DNA of 64,000 nt, from NCBI RefSeq assembly GCF_010093535.1, contig NW_022985173.1, positions 353,919 through 417,918 of the forward strand, given 5' to 3'. Shown one piece after another: positions 34,589-44,422 of the stretch; positions within the stretch are counted from its first letter, which is position 1; every line of letters begins with the position of its first letter. A program made the translations under genes and the position numbers. The stretch comes from Lindgomyces ingoldianus (Eukaryota > Ascomycota > Dothideomycetes > Pleosporales > Lindgomycetaceae). The notes under the pieces were generated by a model. The model ran no database searches, was not told the origin of the DNA, and saw only the letters and a program-made list of their open reading frames with translations.

Positions 34589-35564
34589 CTACCTCCCATC
34601 ATACCCACCACCCTTCTTCACTCCAACCCCTTCCTTGCCACTCGCCACCGCCAGCGTCTGACTGAAATATTGCGGAATCGCAATCATATCCGCAGCAATA
34701 CTGATCATATCATACCCCTTCTCCGCATACTCTCTCGCCTGTTCCCCACTTGTGCAATATATCCCGACTTTCTTCCCTTCCGCGTGTGCCGCCACTTTAA
34801 TACTATCGATCGCTTTCACCAACTCTTCATGCATACCATCTTCGAGAATAGGATGGCCGATGTTATTTCCCAAGTCGAAGGGGCCGATGAGAAGACAGTC
34901 AACGCCGGGAATGGCGGCGATTTCTCGGACGGCTTTTAGAGCTGAGGCAGTCTCTATTTGGACGATGGTTTGAAGTGAGGAGTTGGCGTTTTGGAGGTAA
35001 TAGGCAAGGGGCTCGTTGGAGAAGGTTTGGGGGGAGAAGGGGGAGCCGAAGCCCCGGCGGCCAAAGGGTGGGAATTTGGCGGAGGCGACGAGCTGTTTTG
35101 CGTCGTCGACAGTGTAGATTAGCGGGACGACGATGCCATGGGCGCCTGCATCAAGAGCTCCTGTAGGCTGTTAGGGAAGGTTGAATGCTAAGGTGGACGA
35201 CTCACGCTTCACCATCCAGGCTTCATTTGCTGCAATTCTTACGATCGGGCTGACACCTGTGGCTGCAATTGCAGCTACAGCTTCATGCATTTGGCCATCT
35301 AGCTGATGTCAGTACCTAGATCACAATACCTTTCTTACATTAGCCACACCGTCGATGTTCCCATGCTCGCCATCAACACATATCCAATCAACTCCTGAAC
35401 GCGCAATGGCTCGGGAGTGATTTGTCCCCGGGAGCATCTGCGAGATTTCATCAGTCCCCCAGATATATGCAAGACACAAATAGAAGTACCTGCCATGCTC
35501 CGAAACTAGGACCACCTTTCTTAAAGGTTTTATATATCCTGCTTGCTTCTTGGAGAGAGTTCAT
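34589..35564 (-). CDS. HpcH/HpaI-type aldolase (4-hydroxy-2-oxo-acid aldolase family)
   Basis: Predicted metal-dependent class II pyruvate aldolase cleaving 2-keto-3-deoxy or 4-hydroxy-2-oxo acids. Exons 35564-35490, 35437-35350, 35298-35206 and 35160-34589 give 275 residues, the normal family length. The N-terminus is MNSLQEASRIYKTFKKGGPS; exon joins restore FGAWQMLPGTNHSRAIARSG, VDWICVDGEHGNIDDGQMHE and EAWMVKRALDAGAHGIVVPL. Active-site features visible are the EHG segment, the metal-ligand glutamate in IVQIETASAL and the aspartate in CLLIGPFDLGNN. The C-terminus has KVGIYCTSGEQAREYAEKGY and a short Gly/Lys tail. The absence of a predicted targeting signal suggests a cytosolic enzyme. No sugar-acid pathway partners are adjacent, so the natural substrate is unknown. 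Intron sizes are 52, 51 and 45 bp. Confidence 0.92.
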
Positions 35565-35784
35565 ATTTCTAACGCCCAGGATGCTTGAATCTCGATACAG
35601 ATGCCGTTTTAGAAGTGGCCTTGAAGTCCGCCTTAGTATTATTGTATTCCTCAGCAGTTGTTGCATTATCAAGGTTCGGAGAACAGTCAGATACCCCTCC
35701 TTCACAGCTTCCCACTACTACCCCACATCTGCAGGACGCTAAATCGCGGCCAACTGCCCCGAGGTCTAACTCAACGGACCATGG

Positions 35785-35826
35785 ACCTCGCTCTATGCAC
35801 CTCGCTCTATGCACCTCGCTCTATGC
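35785..35826. repeat. 14-bp tandem repeat, three units, covering the glutaredoxin stop codon
   Basis: Three exact head-to-tail copies of ACCTCGCTCTATGC (plus strand) at 35785-35798, 35799-35812 and 35813-35826. The stop codon of the neighbouring minus-strand gene (35821-35823) lies inside the right-hand copy, so the other copies are in its 3' UTR. Confidence 0.95.
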
Positions 35827-36178
35827 ACCTTCTGCCTCGTCCATTAGTTTCATGACATCCTCTTCTTTGAATCGGTGCATTAACTTCAGAGCGGAAGTTG
35901 ATGTCTCCTTAGTCTCGGCTTTGTCGATGTGGACCTAGAATATTAGCACTCAAGATCAAGGAGAACTCCCATGGGGACCCTACCACGGGAGTATCAAACT
36001 CGTAAACGGACTTCCACTTCTCTTGACCAGGGTCCATGACATTGATCTCGTGGTATGCAAATGGTCTCTTATTTCTTGCGATACGGAGAACTTGCCTTGC
36101 GGTATCACACAAGGAGCAATTCGCTCTGGTGAACAAGGTCAACCGACAGTCAAGAAGGCGAGATGAAGCACGGAACAT
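35821..36178 (-). CDS. Glutaredoxin-like protein (DUF836 family, YDR286C-like)
   Basis: Small thioredoxin-fold protein of unknown substrate. Exon 1 is 36178-35984 and exon 2 is 35934-35821, giving 102 residues, the usual family size. The core LDCRLTLFTRANCSLCDTAR contains CSLC at the position of the redox CxxC. The next block reads YHEINVMDPGQEKWKSVYEF, and DTPVVHIDKAE spans the splice site and contains the cis-proline (TPV) needed for a thioredoxin fold. The tail is a helix rich in charged residues (LMHRFKEEDVMKLMDEAEGA). A basic N-terminal stretch (MFRASSRLLDCR) could support mitochondrial import. The start is 246 bp from the divergent CHORD gene. The stop codon lies in a 14-bp tandem repeat. 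Paralogues in other fungi are single-copy and short like this one. Confidence 0.88.
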
Positions 36179-36424
36179 GGCTTGATATTAGAACAGATTG
36201 GAGGAAGATGCTGCCCAGCGACCACAAGAGGAACGAGGGCAAGCATTCACCGCCTAAGGTCAAGCTTCTTTCTGCCGACGCTCGGGCCTATGACATACCG
36301 CCTTTGTTTTCCAGAACATTCGGGTTTCAACACTGGCACGGCACGGCGTTGCAGGCAGCTTTTACATACATCCTCTATATCTACTTCCGAACTCCCCTTC
36401 TTCGCCCCTCGGATATCCGTAGTC

Positions 36425-37508
36425 ATGGCGAAGAAGTGCGTTCACAAGGGCTGCGGCAAGGCCTATGATGACGAGAACGAAGACTGCGTGTACCATCCCG
36501 GCCCGCCAGTCTTCCACGAAGGACAGAAGGGTGCACGGCAGCCCCAAACCTCTGCTCAATTGCTTGTATTGGACACTAACATCTTCGGCCAGGCTGGAAG
36601 TGCTGCAAACCTCGCGTCCTCACCTTTGACGAATTCCTAAACATCCCCCCCTGCACTACCGGAAATCATTCCGAAGTCGACGACACGCCCGTGCCAGAGC
36701 CGTCAGGGGATCCGGACATTGCCTCAAAGGTCCCGGAAAACACGCCCGTCTCATTGGGAAGCCTCGAGGCAGCTCTGCCAGCTCCTGTTCCGCGCCTGCC
36801 GACCTCACAAAACACGTCTCTCCGACCGTCACCATCGGTAACTCCCGCCCCGCCAGAATCAGAAGACGATGATCCGGCTTTAGCGATTGCAGTGGGCCAG
36901 ACATGCAGGAGGAAATGCTGTGGTGAGACGTATAAAGGCGATTCGAGTCGAGAGGGTGAGAGGTGCGTGCACCATCCCGGAATACCCATCTTTCACGAGG
37001 GCTCAAAGGGGTGGTCTTGCTGCAAGAGACGCGTGCTCGAGTTCGACCAGTTCATGAATATCGAGGGCTGCAAGGCGAAGAACCACCATTTGTTCGTTGG
37101 TAGTGGGAAGAAGGCTGGGGAGGAGAAGCTGGATACTGTTCGGTATGTCATGCCCTTCAGCAATTACTGTACCCCGACTCACTGGTTACCTGCAGCCACG
37201 ACTACTACCAAACAGGAACCTCAGTCATCGCCTCCCTCTACCTCAAGAAAATCGACAAACAAACGTCTACCGTCGCATTTACAGCAACACACGTCAACCT
37301 AGATCTACGGACCGCAGACAGCAAACGATACCAGACAGAAATGCCCTTGTTCGCGACCATCAACCCCGAGCAGAGCAAATACCGTATTCTGGGGACGAAG
37401 TTGGAGCTAACCCTGGTGAAGGCGGATGGTCGTGGTTGGCCTGTCCTTAGGGCCGACGATAGGCCCACGGGTGAGATGATACAGGTGGGACAGGCCGCGA
37501 GAGTGTGA
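36425..37508 (+). CDS. chpA: CHORD-CS domain co-chaperone (Rar1/melusin/ChpA-like)
   Basis: Predicted Hsp90 co-chaperone. Exons 36425-36530, 36593-37142 and 37196-37508 give 322 residues. The first CHORD domain runs from KKCVHKGCGKAYDDENEDCV through YHPGPPVFHEGQKGWKCCK to FDEFLNIPPCTTGNHS, with the first intron placed between the two zinc-binding halves. After a Pro/Ser linker the second CHORD domain follows: CRRKCCGETYKGDSSREGER, CVHHPGIPIFHEGSKGWSCC and FMNIEGCKAKNHH. Exon 3 encodes a CS (p23-like) domain: HDYYQTGTSVIASLYLKKID, STVAFTATHVNLDLR, and KYRILGTKLELTLVKADGRGWP. Order and length fit the CHORD-CHORD-CS layout. The ATG at 36425 begins the first zinc motif directly; upstream in-frame codons are ordinary leader sequence. 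The symbol follows the Aspergillus nidulans orthologue name as I remember it. Confidence 0.93.
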
Positions 37509-38209
37509 ATGTGAACATGAACATGATATCAGAAATAAGTAGAAAAACCCTTTCATAACTTCACATCAACATGCTCCATAAATGCAGTGCTCTTGGTTGT
37601 TCTTTTGATCCCGTTGGAGCGGGATTTGTAAAAGATTGTTTGCGGCTCTGGTCTGTGGAAGCATCAGCCTGCAAGCGGCTTGGAGGTAATGTTATTAGAC
37701 ATGATCCAGGTAGGAAAGGGCATCCTGTTGGTGCTTTCTCTGGTTCTAGAAATGGGTTAGGGCTATCTACATCCATCCAGTCAGTATTCTTTGGCGATTC
37801 TCAACTTCTACACAAGTGGCTGATGGAAAATGCTTCACTCTCACGACCACTCATCACAACCCCGTCATTCCTATCACATATTCATTCAGTTTTTGGTGAT
37901 TAAGCTTACGTGGGCGGTGTCGAACGGCGTTAATTGGCCGGCTGGTTTCGACGTTTTAACAACTTTCCCATCCGCTCTTGTCCGGAGAGGCCGTCTTTCA
38001 CTTTCACGACACCTATTTCCGCTCAGCTGTGCGATCTGGCGCGAGGCTGTTCGTCCGCGTTTGTTTTGGAAACACCTAGTCGGCTGAGCCCTGGCAACGC
38101 ACACTGTTGCCATCCCTGATATTTGCTCATTCTTTCGCCACCTGCGTTCAACCTCACATAGTGGACCTAACCCCAAGAGCGACCACGGGCTCTTCTTCAG
38201 ACACACGCA
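37509..38209. other. Intergenic region before the unknown Ser/Pro-rich gene
   Basis: About 700 bp: CHORD gene 3' end and promoter of the next plus-strand gene. The open frames are short and without domains. Confidence 0.45.
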
Positions 38210-40004
38210 GTGGACCATAACGGTTTCATGTTCGCCTCGCCCGCTAGTGGTCACAACGGAACCATGGATGCCAATTCTGCTGACAGTGACAGCGGCACGA
38301 TAACGCCCACTGACAGAAATCTCGGTTCACCAGCTTCTGATGATACTGTCAAGCCCAGAAAAGATTCAAGGAGCCCCCTGCTGTCCTTTTCAAAGAACAA
38401 TGTTCGGACTAGCAGCTTGCCAATTCTCGATGTGGGCCGGCAGCGTTATTGGGAGCAAGCAGAGTTTTCCTCCAGCCCACAACTGTCTTTCACTCGTTCG
38501 GTACCAGACTTTGAGCCTGTCTTTGATAGATATTCTGCTTCTGAATATACGCATGAGGCGGCTGGACCCACGCATTCACCCTGTTCATCGATATCCAGCA
38601 TCGGAGACTACAAGAGCATCCTCAGTCAAGCTTCGAACGCAGAGAGTGAAGCATACTACTCTTGTAAATCTACTGTCAGTGCCGAGGACGAAATGGGCGA
38701 TCATATCACCGAGTTACGTTCATCCAAAGATCATCAACAGAACCCCCCTCTTCCTGGTCCGACGGCCTACAGGAGGCGTCTGGGTAGGACATCGTCGATG
38801 TCATCTTTGCCATTCATCTCATCTCCTCTTGGATTGCCAGACTCTGGGAATAGTTTTGGATATGGTGGAGCAGGCTTCGCAGGAGGGTCGAGCACACCGG
38901 CACTGGGGAATGGTTTTGGGGCAGTTGGGGACAGGAGGCCAGTTCCTGGAAGGTCAGATATTTGAATGCCCTGCAGTACTTTCCGAAGTATTGGAGCTGC
39001 TGACACGCACCCAAGTAGCAAAGAGCCTCACTCCAAGGGCCCTGTTTCTATCCACTCAGCAAGGCGCGACATGAACAACCTCGCATTCGAACCCCCCTCA
39101 CCGCTTAATGCCCATATCGTCCAACCCCACACCAACCAGGCCCGCCAACCTACCGACCCGTTCATCGACACTGTTACACCTGACGTCAGCCTTTCCGCTC
39201 CATCCTACAGCGCGCGTCGTGCTCTCGCGGCCCATCAGCTCGGCCCGTCCCTAACACCACCTTTTCAATCTTTCCAACTAACCCACACCACCAACGCCCG
39301 TCCCACGCTTCCCATTCCCCCACCCCCGCTACCATGCATCTCCTCCAAGCTGACCCACACGCCCGCCGCGCGCGCCAAACTCGAGTCCCAGAAAACCGCG
39401 CGCGAAGCCTGGATCAAGCAAACAGCTGCTGAAATCGCAGATCTGGCAGGCGCGAAAGAATGTGCGGAGAGGAGATGGCGACTGACGAGGAGCGAGGGTG
39501 ATAGGAAGGCATGGATTGAGGCGATGGAGAGGTTTAACCGGGGTACATGTTTGGAGACGAGACAGGAGGAGAGGAGGAATTTGTTTCTTGGAGAGAAGGG
39601 GATGACTGCGCTGAGGACGGGGGAGGGGAATGTAGTGGGGGATGGGTTTGCTGGGGCTGGTATGGTTGGTAGTGGTACTTATGATGGTGGTAATCAGGGC
39701 GGCGGAGTAGCGAATGGTGAAAGGAGGTTGTTGGGATACCGGATGGCGGTTATGGAAAGGGTTAGTGCGGAGGTGAAGAAGACTGAGGGTGAGGAGAGGG
39801 ATGCTAGGGGTAAGTTTCCTGACCTACCCACCCACAAGAGGCCCCTGTTCTTAGCATCTAGTTTTTGATGGACGCATATATGACTGACTTCTAACAGAGC
39901 AAATAACGAGGATGACGGATCAGGAGAAAGGGGTTATGAGGCGCCAAACTATCTCGCGTATTGAGGCCACGACCGGTAGACTTTGGGGTCAGAAGCCTAC
40001 CTAG
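38210..40004 (+). CDS. Unknown Ser/Pro-rich protein with a C-terminal charged helix
   Basis: I do not recognise a domain. Two adjacent same-frame ORFs (38210-38965 and 38966-39868) are best joined by a 66-bp GTCAGA...TAG intron (38953-39018) with a CTGAC branch site; because 66 is divisible by three, the frame stays the same and the TGA falls inside the intron. A third exon (39898-40004) follows a GTAAGT...CAG intron. The product is about 546 residues. The first half is disordered (many SSP, TP and SxS motifs typical of phosphoproteins; LGRTSSMSSLPFISSPLGLP). The second half has a predicted long helix, LESQKTAREAWIKQTAAEIA then CAERRWRLTRSEGDRKAWIE, and an end ITRMTDQEKGVMRRQTISRI then TTGRLWGQKPT. 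Codon use resembles neighbouring genes. Likely a conserved filamentous-fungal protein, probably cytosolic, with no function assigned. Confidence 0.72.
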
Positions 40005-40467
40005 TCAGTATTCGAGGAACTTAGCTTCCGCAGGAGGTCGGTTACTTGTTTTGACATGCTTGAATACCGGATTGACTAGCTAGCTAGCTGTTAGCTTGCA
40101 ATTGAGAATGCTTTGCGCTGAGTATACATGTCTGCCTCAATATGGAGACTGTGGATTGTAGGAGAGGTAGATAAACGAAATACTCCGTTCTGCACTGCAA
40201 TCTGGCCGTGTATCAACAGGTCACACATGGTCTAGGGTAATTACATCCCCTCTTACTCTTCGCTGTATTCCAATAGACTGTCAAGTGGACACAAATCCAT
40301 GACCCCTTTTATACCTTAAGAATGTACCATCTGATCTTCCCGCTCGGGATGCCGAGAATTACAAATACACTAGCCTTCTACTTCCCCTGGTAGCAAGGAT
40401 ACAGAGACGCGGGAAAAACTCCAATCAATATGCAAAGAAACATCCCGCAAATCCTGAGAAAATCCCC
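40005..40467. other. Convergent 3' spacer
   Basis: 463 bp between the stop codons of the unknown gene and the transporter; A/T-richer, with a short TAGC run (about 40077-40089). No gene. Confidence 0.45.
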
Positions 40468-42882
40468 CTACGCCGCCCCTCCTGGAATAAGTTTCTTCCC
40501 CTTAACACTCCTCCTCTCCATCCAAAAGCTTACCAGCACCGCCAACCCCGCCGTCGCAATACTAACCACAAACGCATTATCGATTGCCTTTGTATACGCC
40601 AACAAAACCCCATGCAACAACGCCTCTGGCACCACCTGCCTGACATGCGTCGCCCCGGCTCCGATCACGATTCGCGGATCGATGCCCGGGGCGAACTTGG
40701 GGATTTCTTTGGAGAGGCTGTTGACGAAGATATTTTGGGCGATGGAGATCGCGATGGCGCCTCCGAGCGAATTGAAGAACATGACGCACGCGTTGGCGGT
40801 TGGCATATCTTTGGTCGAGGCGACTACTTGGACAGCGATGAAGGGGATTTGGACGGAGGCGCCTGCGCCGACGCCCGCTAGGATCTGGTAACCGATCCAG
40901 ACGCCGGCTGGGGATGAGAGCTTGAGAGTATAGATTAGGCCGGAGCCGATGGTGAAGATAGCAGAGCCGAACCACACTAGTTATTGTGTTAGGGTTGTGG
41001 CTACAAAAAGGGGTAGGCTTTGGGGAGTGGGAAGGGATTGGATGGGATGAGTTAGGTAAGAGCTTACTAAATGGAGCGTAAATGCCTATTGCTGTAATTG
41101 CACCACCAATGACGAGGGAAGAACATGTGATGGAGACGAGATAGGCAATGGTGCGGATCCCGGATTGTTCAGCCGTAGTTCCTTTGCTAGCCTGGAAGTA
41201 GAAGGGGAGATAGAAGATGTGACTAGTGTTGGGGTTAGCATCGGTCTCCGGAGATGTAAAATGAATTTGAGCGCGGTAAGTTTGATTATGGAGAATGGAG
41301 GAAAGCAATACGCGGCATAAATCATGACTAGAAAACTTATCCTTTCGTTTGTCTCTTCGAATCTAGGAACAGGGTCGAGGGATTACATGACCTCCTGATG
41401 AAGATCCGCAGAATGCTGTAATATATCGGAAAGAGGTCATTGCAGAGAGCATACACCATGAAGTAAGGGCCCGAGGAAAGCAGATGACAGATACAAACAG
41501 AAAAGGAGAGATAGAAGTGGAGGGTGTGATCTAGAACAAGGCTGAAATATACGTACGTATAAAGTCCCATCGACAACAACGCAGAAAACAAACAGCTTAT
41601 CAAAATGGTCCGCTGCTTGAATACTCTCAGTGGGATAGTTGCACGCTCCTTAGAATGGATCTGGATCCCAATGAAGACTGAAATAATTAATCCGAAACCA
41701 AGCAGACATCCCCAGACTTTTGAATCCCCCCAGGGATATGTTTGACCGCCCCATTGGAGTGCCAGGAGGAGGGATACGATGGCACAGATGAGGAAGAGAG
41801 CCCCTAGTAAGTCAACTTCTTTGATTCGGGATCGGAAGGGAAGGTGACTATATTGGCGTTCAGGGTTGGCAAAGAAGAAAAACACGACTGCGAGGGAGAC
41901 TGCGCCGAATGGGAGATTTATCCAGAAGCACCACCGCCTGCGATCGTTAGCCTACATTTAAACAGAATGCATGCTGCTGTTTTACCATGATACTTTGTCA
42001 GTCAATGCGCCACCTAGAATCGGACCCACGACGCTTGCAATACCAAACATACTTGACAGTGCGGCGATGTATATAGGACGTTTCGACAAGCGTACAGAGT
42101 AGCCGATGATAGTCATGCCCCCAGAAAACAGAGCTGCAGCGCCTGCACCAGCGACTGCTCGTCCAATGATGAACATTGGCGAACTAGTCGCAGCAGCGCA
42201 AATAATAGAACCAACTTCGAACAGCAGGAGTGCGAAGAGGTAGGTGTATTTCACGTCGAAGAATGTGTATATTCTCCCGAACGAGGGCTGTAGCGAACAC
42301 GTAGTCAAGAGGTATGAGGATCCATACCATCCTACATCATCGAGACTGTTGAAAACTGTCGTTATCTTGGGAATCGCGGTCGCAATGATTGTCTATCTTG
42401 TGATGAGTAAGAGTAATTGGAAGAGTAGATGGCTAGCTTACATTGTCTAGAGCAATCACGAAAGTTGTAAGACACAAACCCAGTGATAATATTCCAAGCT
42501 TGTAGCCACTCAGGTATCTTGCGTCATCGCCTTCTTCGGTGGGCTCAGCATCATTATCCTCAGGTATCTTCTCTTCATCAACGTCTTTAGCATCTTTTCC
42601 ATCATCATTGCCTCCTATATCTTGGTCTTTCGAATCGAAATGTGCATGACTTCCTTCCCTGGACAATTCTGTGTTTGGCCTGGCGATGGCTTCCGACTGC
42701 TCAAGAGTGGCTGCATATGCACCCTCTTTGACGGGAGTGGCGTTCTGTGAACGGGGTGTTGTCTCCTCAGCTTTCTTTTCAAAGTCCACCGATTCTCCTA
42801 AGTCGGTGTTGTCTGTCGTTGACGTCTCCGTCTCGGCCGAACGACCGTTGGCGTTGGGAACCGGGTTCTGCATGAATCTCAT
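40468..42882 (-). CDS. MFS drug:H+ antiporter, DHA2 family (14 transmembrane helices)
   Basis: Plasma-membrane or vacuolar efflux pump for small toxic compounds or metabolites. Exons 42882-42442, 42392-41986, 41937-41557, 41222-41068 and 40976-40468 give about 630 residues. The first 125 residues are a hydrophilic, acidic tail (SKDQDIGGNDDGKDAKDVDE). Helix 1 starts LGILSLGLCLTTFVIALDN and the splice joins it to TIIATAIPKI, the DHA2 signature LDNTIIATAIP. Other hallmarks are WYGSSYLLTTCSLQPSFGRI, GRAVAGAGAAALFSGG (motif C-like), [40 protein letters not shown] and GVWIGYQILAGVGAGASVQI. The intron between exons 3 and 4 is 334 bp and was joined as GLYT-HIFYLPF; a missed mini-exon inside cannot be excluded. 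No biosynthetic gene is adjacent, so a cluster role is not supported. Confidence 0.92.
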
Positions 42883-44200
42883 TAGTCGAGTCCAGCCGCC
42901 AGACGGGACTTTCCGCGGCGCGGGAGAGTGCCTTAGAGGATAGGTTGAAAGGGAACTTCCGTGTCAGCTGTTCCACAAAATTGGGTACGTTGGCACACAA
43001 CAAATGACTGTCGTTCTTCCTCAACTTGCGAATGCTTTTGAGGTTGCCAACATTGAATGCGAAAAAGACTCGTAGAAAAAGGCGGAGATGAGGCGAATTT
43101 CCTTCTTGAACGCACTCGTTCTCTGACCTCCTAAAAACTGCTTTAACCGAGTCGCCGACCGGAACCACGCTCTCCCGTGGGCTCAGGTGAATGAACCCAG
43201 ATTGCTTCCGCCAATGAGATCACATCACGACCACTCCCTTGGTGACCCTCGTCTCCATCGCTTCGAGATTTGTTGAAGGTCTCTGTTTCCTTTGATCAAG
43301 ACTTTTTGGGATTTTTGATGTTTTACATTGCTTTTTCTTCGTCCATAGGAAAAGACTATGGTATTCAGTTATTGTGGTTTGTTTCTTCCCTCGGCCGCCA
43401 TTTAAAAATATCATCGACCGCCCACAAGAAGTGGCAAAGTCGAAACCTCCACAATCAATTCCCATGACCTCGGCTAGACTAACCCTTGTTCCAGATGAGG
43501 CTGTTGGCGGGCGATTTCCGGGGTCCAGTATCTGCTGCATGTGGCATTTGGACCTGAAGAAGCACCTGACAATCGTAGCGTTCCTTTCCTTTGGGCTCTG
43601 CGGAGGGCTGACTTCCTTGCCATCGTCGGATTCGGAATCAGAGGCTTGCCGAGCTGGGTGAGATCTCCTGATGAAGTCCATCACCATGGTAGCAGACTAC
43701 GCAATTTCTTCTGTCCTGGTTTTCGCGGAGCCGGCTGGGTGGTCAGACTTTCAGCTTTCATGATCGGTGAATACGGTGTACGGTCAGTGTGGCGACGGAG
43801 GAAAGCATTTGCGAGAGCTCTAACCCCTCAAATTGATATCACGTGCTAGCTATGGATGTCCTGTTAAGGCAGGTGCGGTTCCGGGCGCGGGTACATTAAC
43901 GCAACGGGCCGACGGATGCTAGTTGGTACGACACCTCACTGAGACTTTGAGTTCAGTGATATATTTCTTAAAGCATGCGATCTATTTGAATTCTTGGAGG
44001 TGAAGGAAAACATTAGAAAGGCTGAGCCCAAAAAGTAGAAACGGGGAAAGCAGAAAAGAAACCCTGAGACCTCAAACATCATTCCCGCATCAATTTCCAA
44101 ACCAATAAATGCCAACAAGCCGACCCCTCTCCGTACCGAACATGCTGAATTCGGACTTCGAGCGTCTGCTTCTCGCCCGAAGCATCTCACTTGGTTTTTG
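42883..44200. other. Intergenic region upstream of the DHA2 transporter
   Basis: 1.3 kb. A minus-strand frame at 43220-43687 (155 codons) shows no family features and lacks a convincing start, so I leave it out. There is a CACGTG near 43839. Confidence 0.4.
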
Positions 44201-44422
44201 TTAGCCTCGTATCCGAAATCTCGTGATTTCGCGAAGAATGGCGCCTACCTTCTTAGGGCCCGGACATCCAGCACAGGAATACTCAAGTTTGACATCTGTC
44301 AAAATCTTTCCTTCTTCGCCCCGTGGACACTTCTTCTGTTTCAGCTGGCCACGTGTGCAGAATGATTGGAAGACCATCTCGGTATGGCCGCAGCGGTGAG
44401 TGTAAGCGTGGTAATAGCACAT
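44201..44422 (-). CDS. Small Cys/His-rich protein, likely zinc-binding, unknown function
   Basis: A 73-codon frame starting MCYYHAYTHRCGHTEMVFQS. Cys and His spacing (CxxxxxYxxRCGH, then FCTRGQLKQKKCPRG, then SCAGCPGPKK) resembles short fungal proteins with a CGH...C...CxxC metal-site pattern; I cannot give the family a name. The coding part may be shorter than shown: after PGPKK there is a GTAGGC donor, and 75 bp later, behind GGCTAAC, a CAAG acceptor immediately followed by TGA, so a spliced form would end at PGPKK. Upstream and downstream are more than 1 kb of apparently empty DNA. Codon use is ordinary. Size and Cys content alone do not make it an effector; no signal peptide is visible. 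Confidence 0.55.
   Translation of the reverse strand: MCYYHAYTHRCGHTEMVFQSFCTRGQLKQKKCPRGEEGKILTDVKLEYSCAGCPGPKKVGAILREITRFRIRG

Noticed and set aside
38966..39868. Separate second gene, or TGA readthrough, after 38965
   Set aside because: A 66-bp intron with branch site and acceptor joins both parts in phase.
40468..42882. Secondary-metabolite gene cluster around the DHA2 pump
   Set aside because: No polyketide synthase, peptide synthetase, terpene cyclase, P450 or pathway regulator lies nearby.
43220..43687. 155-codon minus-strand frame
   Set aside because: No family resemblance and a GC-poor, Lys/Thr-rich run suggesting non-coding DNA; not enough for a gene call.
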